Assembly (NCBI GenBank): GCA_023228705.1
Contig: JALOAS010000004.1
Coordinates: 1 to 64,000, forward strand
DNA: 64,000 nt
Direction: 5' to 3'
Source: Ottowia sp.
GTDB taxonomy: Bacteria; Pseudomonadota; Gammaproteobacteria; Burkholderiales; Burkholderiaceae_C
This document shows, one piece after another, positions 33,583-41,956 of the stretch. Every line of letters begins with the position of its first letter. The stretch's first letter is position 1. A program made the translations under genes and the position numbers. The notes beneath the pieces are model-generated. The model did not search any database. It was not told the DNA's origin and saw only the letters and a program-made list of their open reading frames with translations.

Positions 33583-34947
33583 TCAGCGGGACGGTGACGC
33601 CTCGGCAAACTGCGCCTTCATGGCCTTGGTCAGGCGGCCCTTGACGGCGCGCGAGGCCACCACCTCATGACGCTCGACAAACGCCTCGTGGTTGCGCTCG
33701 ATCTCGTCGGGCTCGTAGCGGTAGTTGACCATGACGCCAAAGGACTGGCGCAGGCCCTTTTCGGACACGTCAGCGAGGAAGTGCACGCGGTGGAGCTCGG
33801 CGCCATTGCGCAAGTGAAAGCGTGCCACCGGATCCACGGGCCGGTCCCGGTCGTTGCGCGCGAGCAGCAGGTAAAACGTGGCACAGTCCAGCAGCACGTC
33901 ACGCACCTGATCAACGCGCGCTGCGTCCGCCTGCCAGCCGGGCGCATCCAGAATGTCCAGCGTCTGCCGCTGCGAATCGGAGAGGAAATCAATCTGGTTT
34001 GATTCGCGTGCCTGCCGCAGCCACCTGGCAAACCCGGGCACCGGCGACAGCGTCACGTACGTAGTCAGATCGGTCAACTCGCGCCTGAGCTGGTCGATGA
34101 CGCGCTTGAGCAGGAAGCTGCCAAACGGCACGCCCGCCAGCCCGCGCTGCGTGTTGGAGATGGAATAGAAAACCGCGGTTGTCGCATCTTCCAGCGGTAC
34201 TTCCACGCGGTCGTCGTCCAGCAGCGTCTGGATGGACGAGGGCACGCCATCGGACAGCGCCACTTCGACGAAGATGAGCGGCTCGTCGGGCAGGCGCGGA
34301 TGAAAGAAGGCAAGGCAGCGCCGGTCCTGCGGATCCAGGCGGCTGCGCAGGTCGTCCCAGCCGGCAATGGCATGCACGGCCTCGTACCTGATCAGCTTTT
34401 CCAGCACATTGGCCGGCGTGCCCCAGCTGATGGGCTGGACTTCCAGGAACCCCGGGTTGAACCACGACGCGAACAGGTGCGCAAAGTCCGTGTCGACCGG
34501 CGCCAGCTCCGGGTGCCCGGCCAGCATGCCCTGCAGGCTCTCGCGCATCTTGATCAGGCCATAGGTACCGCCCCTGGAGTAGTTCACGCGACGGAAAAGC
34601 TCTTGCCGGCGCGGTTCCGACGCCTTGTGCAACCCCTGCTCGGCCTTGCTGTCGGCGGCGCTGGTGTAGCGTGCGATGGCGGCGGCAACCCGCTCGGGAT
34701 CGGCGCCAAAGCCGCGCGCCAATTCGGTGAAGAACGCAAGCCGTGCCGCTGCAGGCGCTGCCTCGAACTTGTCGAGCAGCCGCTGCGCCAGCAGCGTCCC
34801 CGATGCCTCCCCGCGCCGGGACAGCAGGAAGCGGGCGATGGTGACCAGGTCGTCGGGCAGGTCCCGGCCGGCGTCGTGCGTCAGTCCGCCAAAAATCTTC
34901 CAGTCGCCGGCCACCAGGCGCAGCAATCGTTCCTTGGTCGTGGTCAT
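33583..34947 (-). CDS. malonyl-CoA decarboxylase
   Basis: Converts malonyl-CoA to acetyl-CoA and CO2. The 454-residue protein has the two-domain family layout: a helical N-terminal domain (about 1-115), then the acetyltransferase-like catalytic domain starting NYSRGGTYGLIKMRESL. LSPVPGF with Ser301 matches the catalytic serine of human and bacterial enzymes, and RNGAELHRVHFLAD in the C-terminal part holds the probable catalytic His. It follows the TRAP permease gene by 72 bp on the same strand, so it likely belongs to the dctP-dctQ-dctM operon, pointing to malonate or a related dicarboxylate as the imported substrate. No malonyl-CoA synthetase gene is in the window. Confidence 0.93.
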   Translation of the reverse strand: MTTTKERLLRLVAGDWKIFGGLTHDAGRDLPDDLVTIARFLLSRRGEASGTLLAQRLLDKFEAAPAAARLAFFTELARGFGADPERVAAAIARYTSAADSKAEQGLHKASEPRRQELFRRVNYSRGGTYGLIKMRESLQGMLAGHPELAPVDTDFAHLFASWFNPGFLEVQPISWGTPANVLEKLIRYEAVHAIAGWDDLRSRLDPQDRRCLAFFHPRLPDEPLIFVEVALSDGVPSSIQTLLDDDRVEVPLEDATTAVFYSISNTQRGLAGVPFGSFLLKRVIDQLRRELTDLTTYVTLSPVPGFARWLRQARESNQIDFLSDSQRQTLDILDAPGWQADAARVDQVRDVLLDCATFYLLLARNDRDRPVDPVARFHLRNGAELHRVHFLADVSEKGLRQSFGVMVNYRYEPDEIERNHEAFVERHEVVASRAVKGRLTKAMKAQFAEASPSR

Positions 34948-35019
34948 GATCGGGTCAGGTCTCCTTCATGCGGCGCAGCCCGCGGCAGCCGGCAGCAACG
35001 TGTCCATGCTGCATTCTCG

Positions 35020-36336
35020 TCAAAACGCGGGTCCCATGTACCAGTTGGGCAACGCCGTGACGATGGAGGGAAACACGCAGAGGATGACGATGGCAACCAG
35101 CATGACGGCGACGTACGGCAGCGCGCCCACCAGGATCTCCTTGGTCGGGACATCGGGCGCGATCGCATCGATGACGAAGAGGTTGAGCCCCACCGGCGGC
35201 GAGATCAGCCCCACCTCCATGTTGATCGTCAGGACGATGGCAAACCAGTAGGGATCGAACCCGGCCTGCGTGATGATGGGCAGCAGCAGCGGCGCGGTCA
35301 TGACAATCACCGCCACCGGCGGCAGGAACATGCCCGCCACCAGCAGGAAGACGTTGATCAGCCCCATCAGCACCCAGCGGTTGACCTCCAGCGCGGCAAT
35401 GGTCCCGGCCAGCGTCTGCGTGATGTACAGCGACGAGAGCGCAAAGGCAAACAGCTCGGCTGCGGCCATGATCATCATGATCATGACGCTCTCGCGCATG
35501 GCGGCGCTGAAGATGTCGACAAAGGTCTTGGCCTGGAACAGCCGGTAGACGACGACCACGACCAGCAGCGTCAGGAACGCGCCGGCGCCCGCGGCCTCCG
35601 AAGGCGTTGCAACGCCGCCATAGAGCACGAACAGCAGCGTGACGATGATGGCCAGGATGGGCAGCACGCGCGGCAGGGTCTGGAACTTCTCGCGCCACGA
35701 GTACGTGATATCGGGGCTACCAAAGCGGAACCCCTTGCGGTGCGCGTCAAACAGCGCCCACGCCATGAACATGGACACCAGCATCAGCCCCGGCAGCACG
35801 CCGGCAAGGAAAAGCCGGCCTATGGAGGTTTCGGTGGCAATGCCGTAAACGATGAGCGTGACCGAAGGCGGGATCAGGATGCCCAGCGTGCCACCGGCAG
35901 CAATCGATCCGGTGGCCACCGACGCCGGGTAGCCGCGCTCGAGCATCTCCGGAATCCCCATCTTGCCGATGGCGGCGCAGGTGGCGGGGCTGGATCCGGT
36001 CATGCCGGCAAAGATGCCGCAGGCGCCCAGGTTGGACAGGATGAGCCCGCCGGGCACCTTGTACAGCCAGCGGTCCAGGGCACGGTACAGGTCGCGCCCG
36101 GCCGGCGTGCCGGCAACGATGTCGCCCATGAGGACAAACATGGGTATGGCCACGTACCCCAGGTTCGCAATGCCGGCAAACATGGTTTCCGCCAGCACGC
36201 CGATGACGTCGGGCCCCTGGTCCAGGAAGAGGCTGGCCACCGCTGCCAGGCCCAGCGCAAATGCGATGGGCATGCCGGTGGCCAGCATGGCGAGCAGCAC
36301 CAGGATGAGGATCGCGCCGGCGATGGCAGGGGTCAT
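35020..36336 (-). CDS. dctM: TRAP transporter large permease (DctM type)
   Basis: Twelve-helix membrane subunit of a sodium-driven TRAP importer, 438 residues, usual size. Conserved segments include MFVLMGDIVAGTPAGRDLY, GMTGSSPATCAAIGKMGIPEM, GSIAAGGTLGILIPPSVTLI and PPVGLNLFVI. The start at 36336 overlaps the DctQ stop as ATGA, so both are co-translated; the frame stays open to 36426 but inside dctQ. Downstream lies malonyl-CoA decarboxylase, upstream dctQ and dctP. Substrate inferred as a short dicarboxylate such as malonate. Confidence 0.95.
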   Translation of the reverse strand: MTPAIAGAILILVLLAMLATGMPIAFALGLAAVASLFLDQGPDVIGVLAETMFAGIANLGYVAIPMFVLMGDIVAGTPAGRDLYRALDRWLYKVPGGLILSNLGACGIFAGMTGSSPATCAAIGKMGIPEMLERGYPASVATGSIAAGGTLGILIPPSVTLIVYGIATETSIGRLFLAGVLPGLMLVSMFMAWALFDAHRKGFRFGSPDITYSWREKFQTLPRVLPILAIIVTLLFVLYGGVATPSEAAGAGAFLTLLVVVVVYRLFQAKTFVDIFSAAMRESVMIMMIMAAAELFAFALSSLYITQTLAGTIAALEVNRWVLMGLINVFLLVAGMFLPPVAVIVMTAPLLLPIITQAGFDPYWFAIVLTINMEVGLISPPVGLNLFVIDAIAPDVPTKEILVGALPYVAVMLVAIVILCVFPSIVTALPNWYMGPAF

Positions 36337-36836
36337 GGTGATGCGGGAAACAGCTTCAGCAGCTCGGCGACGTACTGCAGGCAGAGCAGGACAAAGCCCA
36401 CGAACACCGGCGTCAGCGGCATCCACAGCGGCACGCGCGCGACGCTGGGCGTGGTCCAGCCGCCGGCAATCGCGTCAAAGAGAAAGATCGCCGTGGCCAC
36501 GGCCATGACCAGGCAGAAAACCAGCCCCAGCACGGCGCCGACGCGGTCCAGCCACAAGCGTACGCGGCTCTTGACCATGAGATGGATGAAATCAACGCCC
36601 ACGTGGCCCTTGATCAGAAGCACGTACGGCGCGCCCAGGAAAATCGAGGCGGTTGCGCTGAAGACAACCGCCTCGGTCTGCCAGGTGGTGTGCGCGGTGA
36701 AGACGTAGCGGATCAGGATCATCTCGCAGACCACGAGCATGGCCACCACCAGCAGCACGGCAGCAGCCACCCCGCACAGGCGGGACAGCCCGTCAATCCA
36801 GCGGATGTACGTCTGGCGCACGGAAATCCGGTTCAT
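36333..36836 (-). CDS. dctQ: TRAP transporter small permease (DctQ type)
   Basis: Four-helix membrane subunit, 167 residues. Hydrophobic segments near residues 20-45 (VAAAVLLVVAMLVVCEMILI), 60-80, 95-115 and 140-160 match DctQ. The loop HTTWQTEAVVFSATASIFLG resembles the conserved W-x-E-E region of the family. It is sandwiched between dctP (69 bp upstream) and dctM (4-bp overlap). Confidence 0.93.
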   Translation of the reverse strand: MNRISVRQTYIRWIDGLSRLCGVAAAVLLVVAMLVVCEMILIRYVFTAHTTWQTEAVVFSATASIFLGAPYVLLIKGHVGVDFIHLMVKSRVRLWLDRVGAVLGLVFCLVMAVATAIFLFDAIAGGWTTPSVARVPLWMPLTPVFVGFVLLCLQYVAELLKLFPASP

Positions 36837-36905
36837 CCGCAGCCGACTGCCCCGCGCCCGCGGCAGGCGGACGCGATGCAGCCGGGCGGCGCTGCGCGGC
36901 GCAGC

Positions 36906-37901
36906 TTACTCGACCGCCAGTGCCTTCTGCAGCAGTTCTTCCCCGCCCTTCACGTTGTCGGCAAACTCCTTGTAGGACGACCCCTTGGCGATCTCCATCC
37001 AGGCCTTGTAGTCGTCGCCGCTCATGGTCACGACCTCGACGCCGGCCTTCTCGTAGACGTCGCGCATTTTCTGCTCGCCCTTCCTGGCCTCCTCGTTGAA
37101 GTAGTCCTCGGCCTTCTTCGCAGCCGCCATGATGGCGTCGCGCTGCGCGTCGTTGAGCTTGTCCCAGGTCTTCTTGGACATGATGATGGGCTCGTACATG
37201 AACCACAACGCGTTGTCACCCGGCGCGGTCAGGCACTTGACCTGCTCGTACAGCCGGAACGAGACAAAGCTGCTGTTGGACGTGTTGGCCGCATCCAGCA
37301 CGCCGGTCTGCATGGCGGAATACACCTCGGAGGACGGCATCGAGGCGATCGACGCGCCAGCCGCTGCCAGCATTTGCTCGAATGCCGGGCCTGCGGCGCG
37401 GATCACCTGGCCCTTGACGGTATCCGGGCTGGTGATGCACTGCTTCTTGGACGCAAAACCGCCGGCCAGCCAGGCATCGGCAATGACGACCGCACCGTTG
37501 TCCTCGACGATTTTCTTGATGTCCTTCATGAAGTCGGATTCGTTCAGCCGCTCGGCATGCGCCAGGTTGCGCACCAGCCCGGGCATGAGCGTGGCCGAAA
37601 ACTGCGGCACGCGCCCCGAGGCGTAGTCCAGGGGGAACGCCGAGATGTCGAGCTGGCCGCGCGTCAGCGCACCCCACTGCTCGGCGGCCTTGTACAGCGA
37701 CTGGCTGGGGAAGATCTGGATCTTCAGCCCCACATCGGCGGCTTCGACGTCGCGCGCCAGGATCTGCACCATCTCGTCGCGTGGGTCACCCTGCCCACCC
37801 GGGAACTGGTGCGAGGCACGCAGCGTGGTCTGAGCCAGCGCGGCGGTGGCGCCGGCGGCAAAAGCCAGGCCAAGCAGGATGGGAATGATGGAACGCTTCA
37901 C
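36906..37901 (-). CDS. dctP: TRAP transporter substrate-binding protein (DctP type)
   Basis: Periplasmic receptor of the TRAP system, 331 residues. I choose GTG 37901, preceded by AGGGAGA at 8-nt spacing. The product then opens with a signal peptide (MKRSI, hydrophobic core, ALA cleavage). An ATG further up at 37946 would put a charged stretch before the signal. Family landmarks are LRASHQFPGGQ at the mature start and the ligand-clamp region FEQMLAAAGASIASMPSSEVYSAMQTGVLDA; the Arg that usually binds the carboxylate lies in GQVIRAAG. It is the first gene of the TRAP-malonyl-CoA decarboxylase operon. Mobile element B ends 72 bp upstream and may provide its promoter. Confidence 0.92.
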   Translation of the reverse strand: MKRSIIPILLGLAFAAGATAALAQTTLRASHQFPGGQGDPRDEMVQILARDVEAADVGLKIQIFPSQSLYKAAEQWGALTRGQLDISAFPLDYASGRVPQFSATLMPGLVRNLAHAERLNESDFMKDIKKIVEDNGAVVIADAWLAGGFASKKQCITSPDTVKGQVIRAAGPAFEQMLAAAGASIASMPSSEVYSAMQTGVLDAANTSNSSFVSFRLYEQVKCLTAPGDNALWFMYEPIIMSKKTWDKLNDAQRDAIMAAAKKAEDYFNEEARKGEQKMRDVYEKAGVEVVTMSGDDYKAWMEIAKGSSYKEFADNVKGGEELLQKALAVE

Positions 37902-37972
37902 TGTGTTGTCTCCCTGGTCCGTTGGAACTTCTCGCGGGTTGCGCAAGCTGCGCGGCGAACCATCGAGTTTAA

Positions 37973-38084
37973 CCTAGAATCCGCAGTTGACCGCTTATTT
38001 TCTTTGACAACTATTTGTTATTACTCGAAGTTTTGCGTTTTTCAATGACCACCCGTCAGGTGAAGACGCTATGCGGAATCTAGG
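37973..38084. mobile_element. IS1380-like miniature element B with target duplication
   Basis: 112-bp A+T-richer element with terminal inverted repeats CCTAGAATCCGCA (37973-37985) and TGCGGAATCTAGG (38072-38084), 12 of 13 matching. The identical 5-bp sequence TTTAA flanks both sides (37968-37972 and 38085-38089). Its ends match those of element A (CCTAGA[T/A]TC[A/C]GCAGTTG), but the interior differs, so they are two deletion or sequence variants of one IS1380-type family. No transposase is encoded. Confidence 0.85.
38018..38045 (-). promoter_or_regulatory. dctP: possible promoter inside mobile element B, toward dctP
   Basis: On the minus strand: TTGAAA (38040-38045), 16-bp spacer, TAATAA (38018-38023), reading toward dctP, which starts about 117 bp downstream of the -10. 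This is the best sigma70-like match in the dctP upstream region and lies entirely within the inserted element. Confidence 0.5.
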
Positions 38085-38219
38085 TTTAATGTAAAAGCAG
38101 CGGGCGATAAAAACGTGCCGCTGCGCCAGGTTGAGCGCTTCGGACGTGCCTGTCATGAGGATGGCTGCAAGCATGTTGTTGCAGATCTTGGCGATCTGGC
38201 CCATGATCTCCAGCAGCGG

Positions 38220-38280
38220 CCGGAGCGCACCAGGAAGGAACGCAACGGGCAGGCTGCCTGCCCGTTGCACCTCGCTCCGG
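38220..38280 (-). terminator. nested stem-loop after the Leu/Ile/Val-type binding-protein gene
   Basis: Inner stem of 12 perfect pairs (GCAACGGGCAGG at 38242-38253, CCTGCCCGTTGC at 38257-38268, loop CTG) enclosed by an outer 8-bp pair (CCGGAGCG at 38220-38227, CGCTCCGG at 38273-38280). It starts 13 bp after the stop of the binding-protein gene. Only a weak pyrimidine-rich run follows. It likely ends that transcript before the TRAP operon. Confidence 0.6.
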
Positions 38281-38293
38281 CTGGCAGGCGCCG

Positions 38294-39487
38294 TCAGTTG
38301 ACCAGCGGGCACTGGCTCTCGGACAGCGGCCGCGTCACCAGGCTGGCCGGGAGCGTGGATTTCACCTTGTAGACGTCCCACTCGCCCTTGGACTCGTCCG
38401 GCTTCTTGACCTCGACCAGGTACATGTCGTGCTCCATGCGGCCGTCCTTGCGCACGGTGCCATTGGGCGCAAAGAAGTCGTGCACGGGCAGCTCGCGCAT
38501 CTTCTCGGCCACCTGGTCCGCATCGGTGGAACCGGCCGCATCGACCGCCTTCAGGTAGTGCAGGACCGCCGAATACGTGCCCGCCTGGACCATTCCCGGC
38601 ATGCGGCCGGTGCGCTCGTCAAAGCGCTTGCCGAACTCGCGGCTGGCGTCGTCGCGGTCCCAGTAGTACGACGTGGCGGCAACCAGGCCCTGCGCCGTTT
38701 GCAGCCCCAGCGCGTGCACGTCGCTGATGACCATGGCCAGCGCGGCCAGCTTCTGCCCGCCGGTCATGATGCCGAACTCGCCGGCCTGCTTGATCGCGTT
38801 GATCATGTCGGTGCCGGCGTTGGCCAGCGCGATCGCGTCTGCCCTGGACCCCTGCGCCTGCAGCAGGAACGAGGCAAAGTCCGCGGTGCCCAGCGGTGCG
38901 CGCACCGCACCCACGACCTCGGCGCCCTTTTGCTCTATGGTCGTGGTCAGGTCGGCCTGCATGGCGTGGCCAAAGGCGTAGTCCGTGACCAGGATGAACC
39001 ACTTCTTGGCCCCGTCATCGATCATGCCGGTGGCCACGCCGCGCGGCGCCGCGTAGGTGTCGAACACCCAGTGGAACCCGGTGGGCGAACACGCCTCGTT
39101 GGTCAGCGCCGAAGAAAACGGCCCCGTGGCAATGGTGATCCTGTCCTTGTCCTTGGCCAGGTCCTGGACGGCCAGCGCCACCGCGGAGTTGGTCAGGTCG
39201 GTGATCATCTGCACGTCCTCGGTGTCAAACCACTTGCGTGCAATCGATGCCGCAACGTCAGGCTTGTTGCGGTGGTCCGCGTCAATGACCTCCACGGGCC
39301 GCCCCAGCACCTGGCCGCCAAAGTCCTCGACGGCCATCTTGGCCGCGACCACCGAGGTCTTGCCGCCAAAATCAGCGTACGGCCCGGACTGGTCGTTCAA
39401 GACGCCTATCCTCAGCACCTCGGCATCTGCGGCCAATGCGTGGCCGGCGCCCAGCGCCAGCGCGATGGCAAGTAATACGGCTTTCAT
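38294..39487 (-). CDS. ABC transporter substrate-binding protein, branched-chain amino acid (LivK) type
   Basis: Periplasmic binding protein, 397 residues, with a signal peptide (MKAVLLAIALALG, AHALA cleavage). The mature start EVLRIGVLNDQSGPYADFGG and DADHRNKPDVAASIARKW are typical of peripla_BP_6 receptors. In Burkholderiales such proteins often bind aromatic acids or other organic acids rather than leucine, so the ligand is not assigned. GGGGAGA lies before the ATG. No LivH, M, G or F genes are adjacent, making it an orphan receptor in a four-gene run after aldehyde dehydrogenase. A strong stem-loop follows. Confidence 0.88.
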   Translation of the reverse strand: MKAVLLAIALALGAGHALAADAEVLRIGVLNDQSGPYADFGGKTSVVAAKMAVEDFGGQVLGRPVEVIDADHRNKPDVAASIARKWFDTEDVQMITDLTNSAVALAVQDLAKDKDRITIATGPFSSALTNEACSPTGFHWVFDTYAAPRGVATGMIDDGAKKWFILVTDYAFGHAMQADLTTTIEQKGAEVVGAVRAPLGTADFASFLLQAQGSRADAIALANAGTDMINAIKQAGEFGIMTGGQKLAALAMVISDVHALGLQTAQGLVAATSYYWDRDDASREFGKRFDERTGRMPGMVQAGTYSAVLHYLKAVDAAGSTDADQVAEKMRELPVHDFFAPNGTVRKDGRMEHDMYLVEVKKPDESKGEWDVYKVKSTLPASLVTRPLSESQCPLVN

Positions 39488-39564
39488 GTTGTCTCCCCTC
39501 TAGCAACGAACCTTGCTGCGGCGAGACAGCGCCCCGCCTGCAGCGCGAGACCCGTCGGCGCTGG

Positions 39565-39580
39565 CCCTGCCCTGGCAGGG
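39565..39580 (-). terminator. hairpin between aldehyde dehydrogenase and binding-protein genes
   Basis: CCCTGCC-CT-GGCAGGG, a short strong hairpin in the 146-bp gap between the aldehyde dehydrogenase and binding-protein genes. No T-run follows. Confidence 0.35.
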
Positions 39581-39604
39581 TGAGTACAACGTCGGCGAGA
39601 TCGG

Positions 39605-39626
39605 GCCGGGCCGCTGCTGGCCCGGC
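39605..39626 (-). terminator. hairpin right after the aldehyde dehydrogenase gene
   Basis: GCCGGGCC-GCTGCT-GGCCCGGC, 8 perfect pairs, starting 7 bp after the stop of the aldehyde dehydrogenase gene. Very stable but with no T-run, so a processing or partial termination site rather than a classical terminator. Confidence 0.45.
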
Positions 39627-39633
39627 ACACGAT

Positions 39634-41121
39634 TCAGATATCCAGGTTGACCGTGATGGTCTTCAGGCGCGAGAAGCTCTCGAGCATGGAGTGCAGCGCC
39701 ATTTCCTTGCCCAGCCCGCTCTCCTTGAACCCGCCGTAGGGTTGGCCCAGGATCTGACCCTTGCCCTGGTTGACCTGCACCCACCCCGAGTCGATTTCCT
39801 GCGCCAGCCGGATCGCGCGCGCCGTGTCGTGCGAGAACACGTAGCCGGCCAGCCCGTAGTGGCTGTCGTTGGCCATCTGGAGCACCTCGGCCTCGTCGTC
39901 CCAGGCAATCGCAACCAGCACCGGCCCGAAGATTTCCTCGCGCGCGAGCCGCCAGTCGTTGGACGTGCTGCGAAACAGCGTGGGCGTGGCAAAGTAGCCC
40001 TGGCTCAGCGGACCGTCCTTCTCGGGCAGGCCGCCGGTGAGCAGCTGCACGTCCTTGTGGCCCATGCCTTCCTGCACGTAGTCGCAGACCCGCGTGAACT
40101 GCTTGTTGTTGATGATGCTGCCCATGTCGGTGGCTTCGTCCAGCGGGTCGCCTATGTTGTAGGAGGCCATCTTGGCTGCCACCTTGGCGAGCAGGCTGTC
40201 TGCAATCTTCCTGTGCACGAACAGCCGCGATCCGGCCGTGCACGACTGGCTCTGCCGCGTGAAGCGCATGGCCGAGGCGATGCCGTCGACCACCCAGTCC
40301 GCGTCGGCGTCCTCGCAGACGATGACCGGGCTCTTGCCACCCAGTTCCAGCGAGACCGGGACGATGCGCTGCGCGGCCTGCGCCATGATGCCCTTGCCCA
40401 CTGCGGTGGAACCGGTGAACGACAGCTTGTCCACGCGCGGGTGCGCCGCAAGCGCAGCGCCGCACTCGTGGCCGTAGCCGGTGATGACGTTGAGCACGCC
40501 TTCGGGCAGGTACTTGCTGCAGACTTCGGCGATCAGGAGCACGCCAAGCGGCGCGTCCTCGGCTGCCTTGAGCACCAGCGTGTTGCCCGCGCAGAGCGCG
40601 GGAGCGATCTTGATCGACGCCAGCTGCACCGGCGCGTTCCACGGCACGATGGCCGCGACGACGCCCAGCGGCTCGCGCCGCGTGTAGCTGAGCAGGTCGT
40701 CGCCCAGCGGCAGCGTCTCGCCCTTGAGCTCGCTGGCCAGCCCGCCAAAGTAACGGAAGGTGTTGTGCACGAAAGCCGCCTCGGGCCGCGTCTGCGTGCG
40801 CAGCGCGTTGCCGGTCTCGTGCGCGCCCAACCGCGCCAGCTGCTCGGCCCGCTCTTCCAGCTCGTCGGCAATCTTCAGCAGCAGGCGGCCGCGCTCGGTG
40901 GGAGACACGCGGCGCCAGGCGTCAAAGGCGCCAGCCGCCGCGGCCACCGCGCGGTCCACGTCCTCGGCGCCCGAGCGCGGCACCGATGCAATCACCTGCT
41001 TGTTCGCCGGGCACTCGACGTCCAGCTCGCGTCCGTCTGCAGCGCCCACCCACTGCCCGCCTATCAGCTGCCGGGTGGGTCCCAGCACCACCGTCTCGTT
41101 GGCTGCACTGGTCTGCGCCAT
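39634..41121 (-). CDS. NAD(P)-dependent aldehyde dehydrogenase
   Basis: Soluble aldehyde dehydrogenase, 495 residues. The active site is visible as the conserved glutamate motif LELGGKSP and the nucleophile cysteine in FTRQSQSCTAGSRLFVH. The coenzyme region PWNAPVQLASIKIAPALCAGN and the late motif EIFGPVLVAIAWDDEAEVL also match the superfamily. The neighbours are a crotonase 70 bp upstream and a CoA-transferase beyond it, so the substrate aldehyde probably arises in the same acyl-CoA route, but specificity cannot be read from the sequence. A stable hairpin lies 7 bp after the stop. Confidence 0.93.
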   Translation of the reverse strand: MAQTSAANETVVLGPTRQLIGGQWVGAADGRELDVECPANKQVIASVPRSGAEDVDRAVAAAAGAFDAWRRVSPTERGRLLLKIADELEERAEQLARLGAHETGNALRTQTRPEAAFVHNTFRYFGGLASELKGETLPLGDDLLSYTRREPLGVVAAIVPWNAPVQLASIKIAPALCAGNTLVLKAAEDAPLGVLLIAEVCSKYLPEGVLNVITGYGHECGAALAAHPRVDKLSFTGSTAVGKGIMAQAAQRIVPVSLELGGKSPVIVCEDADADWVVDGIASAMRFTRQSQSCTAGSRLFVHRKIADSLLAKVAAKMASYNIGDPLDEATDMGSIINNKQFTRVCDYVQEGMGHKDVQLLTGGLPEKDGPLSQGYFATPTLFRSTSNDWRLAREEIFGPVLVAIAWDDEAEVLQMANDSHYGLAGYVFSHDTARAIRLAQEIDSGWVQVNQGKGQILGQPYGGFKESGLGKEMALHSMLESFSRLKTITVNLDI

Positions 41122-41191
41122 CTCTCTCTCCTGGTTGCGGGGTCGCTGCAGCCGGCGTCATGCCCGGGCTGCAGCGCTCCTGGCCTTCAAA

Positions 41192-41956
41192 TCAACGTCC
41201 CTGGAATTGCGGGATCCTCTTTTCCTTCCACGCAAGCGCGCCCTCGCGGATGTCCTCAGAGGCTTCGGAGCGGCGCACGCCTTCGGCGTTGGCCACCTCG
41301 TCGAGCACGCCGTTGATGACCTGGTTCAGGTCCCGCTTGATGCCAAGCAATGCCAGCGGCGCCATGTGTGCCAGCGCCTGGCTCAGCTCGTCAACGCGCG
41401 CCTGCAGCGCGTCCGGCGCAACCAGCTCGGTGAGAAAACCCACGTCGAGCATCTCCTGCGCGCCGATCTTCTCGGCGGTCAGGAACAGGCGCTTGGCGTT
41501 GTTCACGCCCAGGCGCGACACGTAGCGGCGCAGCCCGCCCGGATAAAACCGCAGCCCCAGGCGCGCCGCCGGCATGAACATGTTGGCGCCCGGACTGCCG
41601 ATGCGAAAGTCGCAGGCCAGCGCCAGGTCGGTACCGCCGCCGTAGGCACCGCCGTGCACCGCCGCGATCGTGACCGGACGCGCAGCCTCCACCTGGTCGA
41701 TGGTCTCGCCAAAGTACAGCGAGCTGGGCGCCTCGCTGCTGGCCAGCGACGAGATGTCGTAGCCGCTGCAAAAATACTTGCCGCGAGACGTGATGCGCAG
41801 CACCAGCACGTCCTCGCTGGCATTGACCGCGTCGAGCAGCCGGCGCAGGGTGGCCAGGTCGTCGGGGCTCAGGCGGTTGCTTCGCTCCGGATTTTGCAGC
41901 GCAATGGTCGCGATGCGGCCGTCGACGTCCAGCGTGGGGGCGGTCTCCGTGCTCAT
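41192..41956 (-). CDS. enoyl-CoA hydratase/isomerase (crotonase) family protein
   Basis: Crotonase-fold enzyme, 254 residues. The oxyanion-hole segment FCSGYDISSLAS and the second hole AAVHGGAYGGGTDLALACDFRIG are clear. The usual catalytic Glu in the E-x-x-x-G-x-x-P segment is not evident: the matching stretch reads RLGLRFYPGGLRRYVSRLG. This could mean a decarboxylase-, isomerase- or hydrolase-like activity rather than hydration. The start at 41956 overlaps the stop of the CoA-transferase gene by 4 bp (ATGA), so the two are coupled. Confidence 0.87.
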   Translation of the reverse strand: MSTETAPTLDVDGRIATIALQNPERSNRLSPDDLATLRRLLDAVNASEDVLVLRITSRGKYFCSGYDISSLASSEAPSSLYFGETIDQVEAARPVTIAAVHGGAYGGGTDLALACDFRIGSPGANMFMPAARLGLRFYPGGLRRYVSRLGVNNAKRLFLTAEKIGAQEMLDVGFLTELVAPDALQARVDELSQALAHMAPLALLGIKRDLNQVINGVLDEVANAEGVRRSEASEDIREGALAWKEKRIPQFQGR

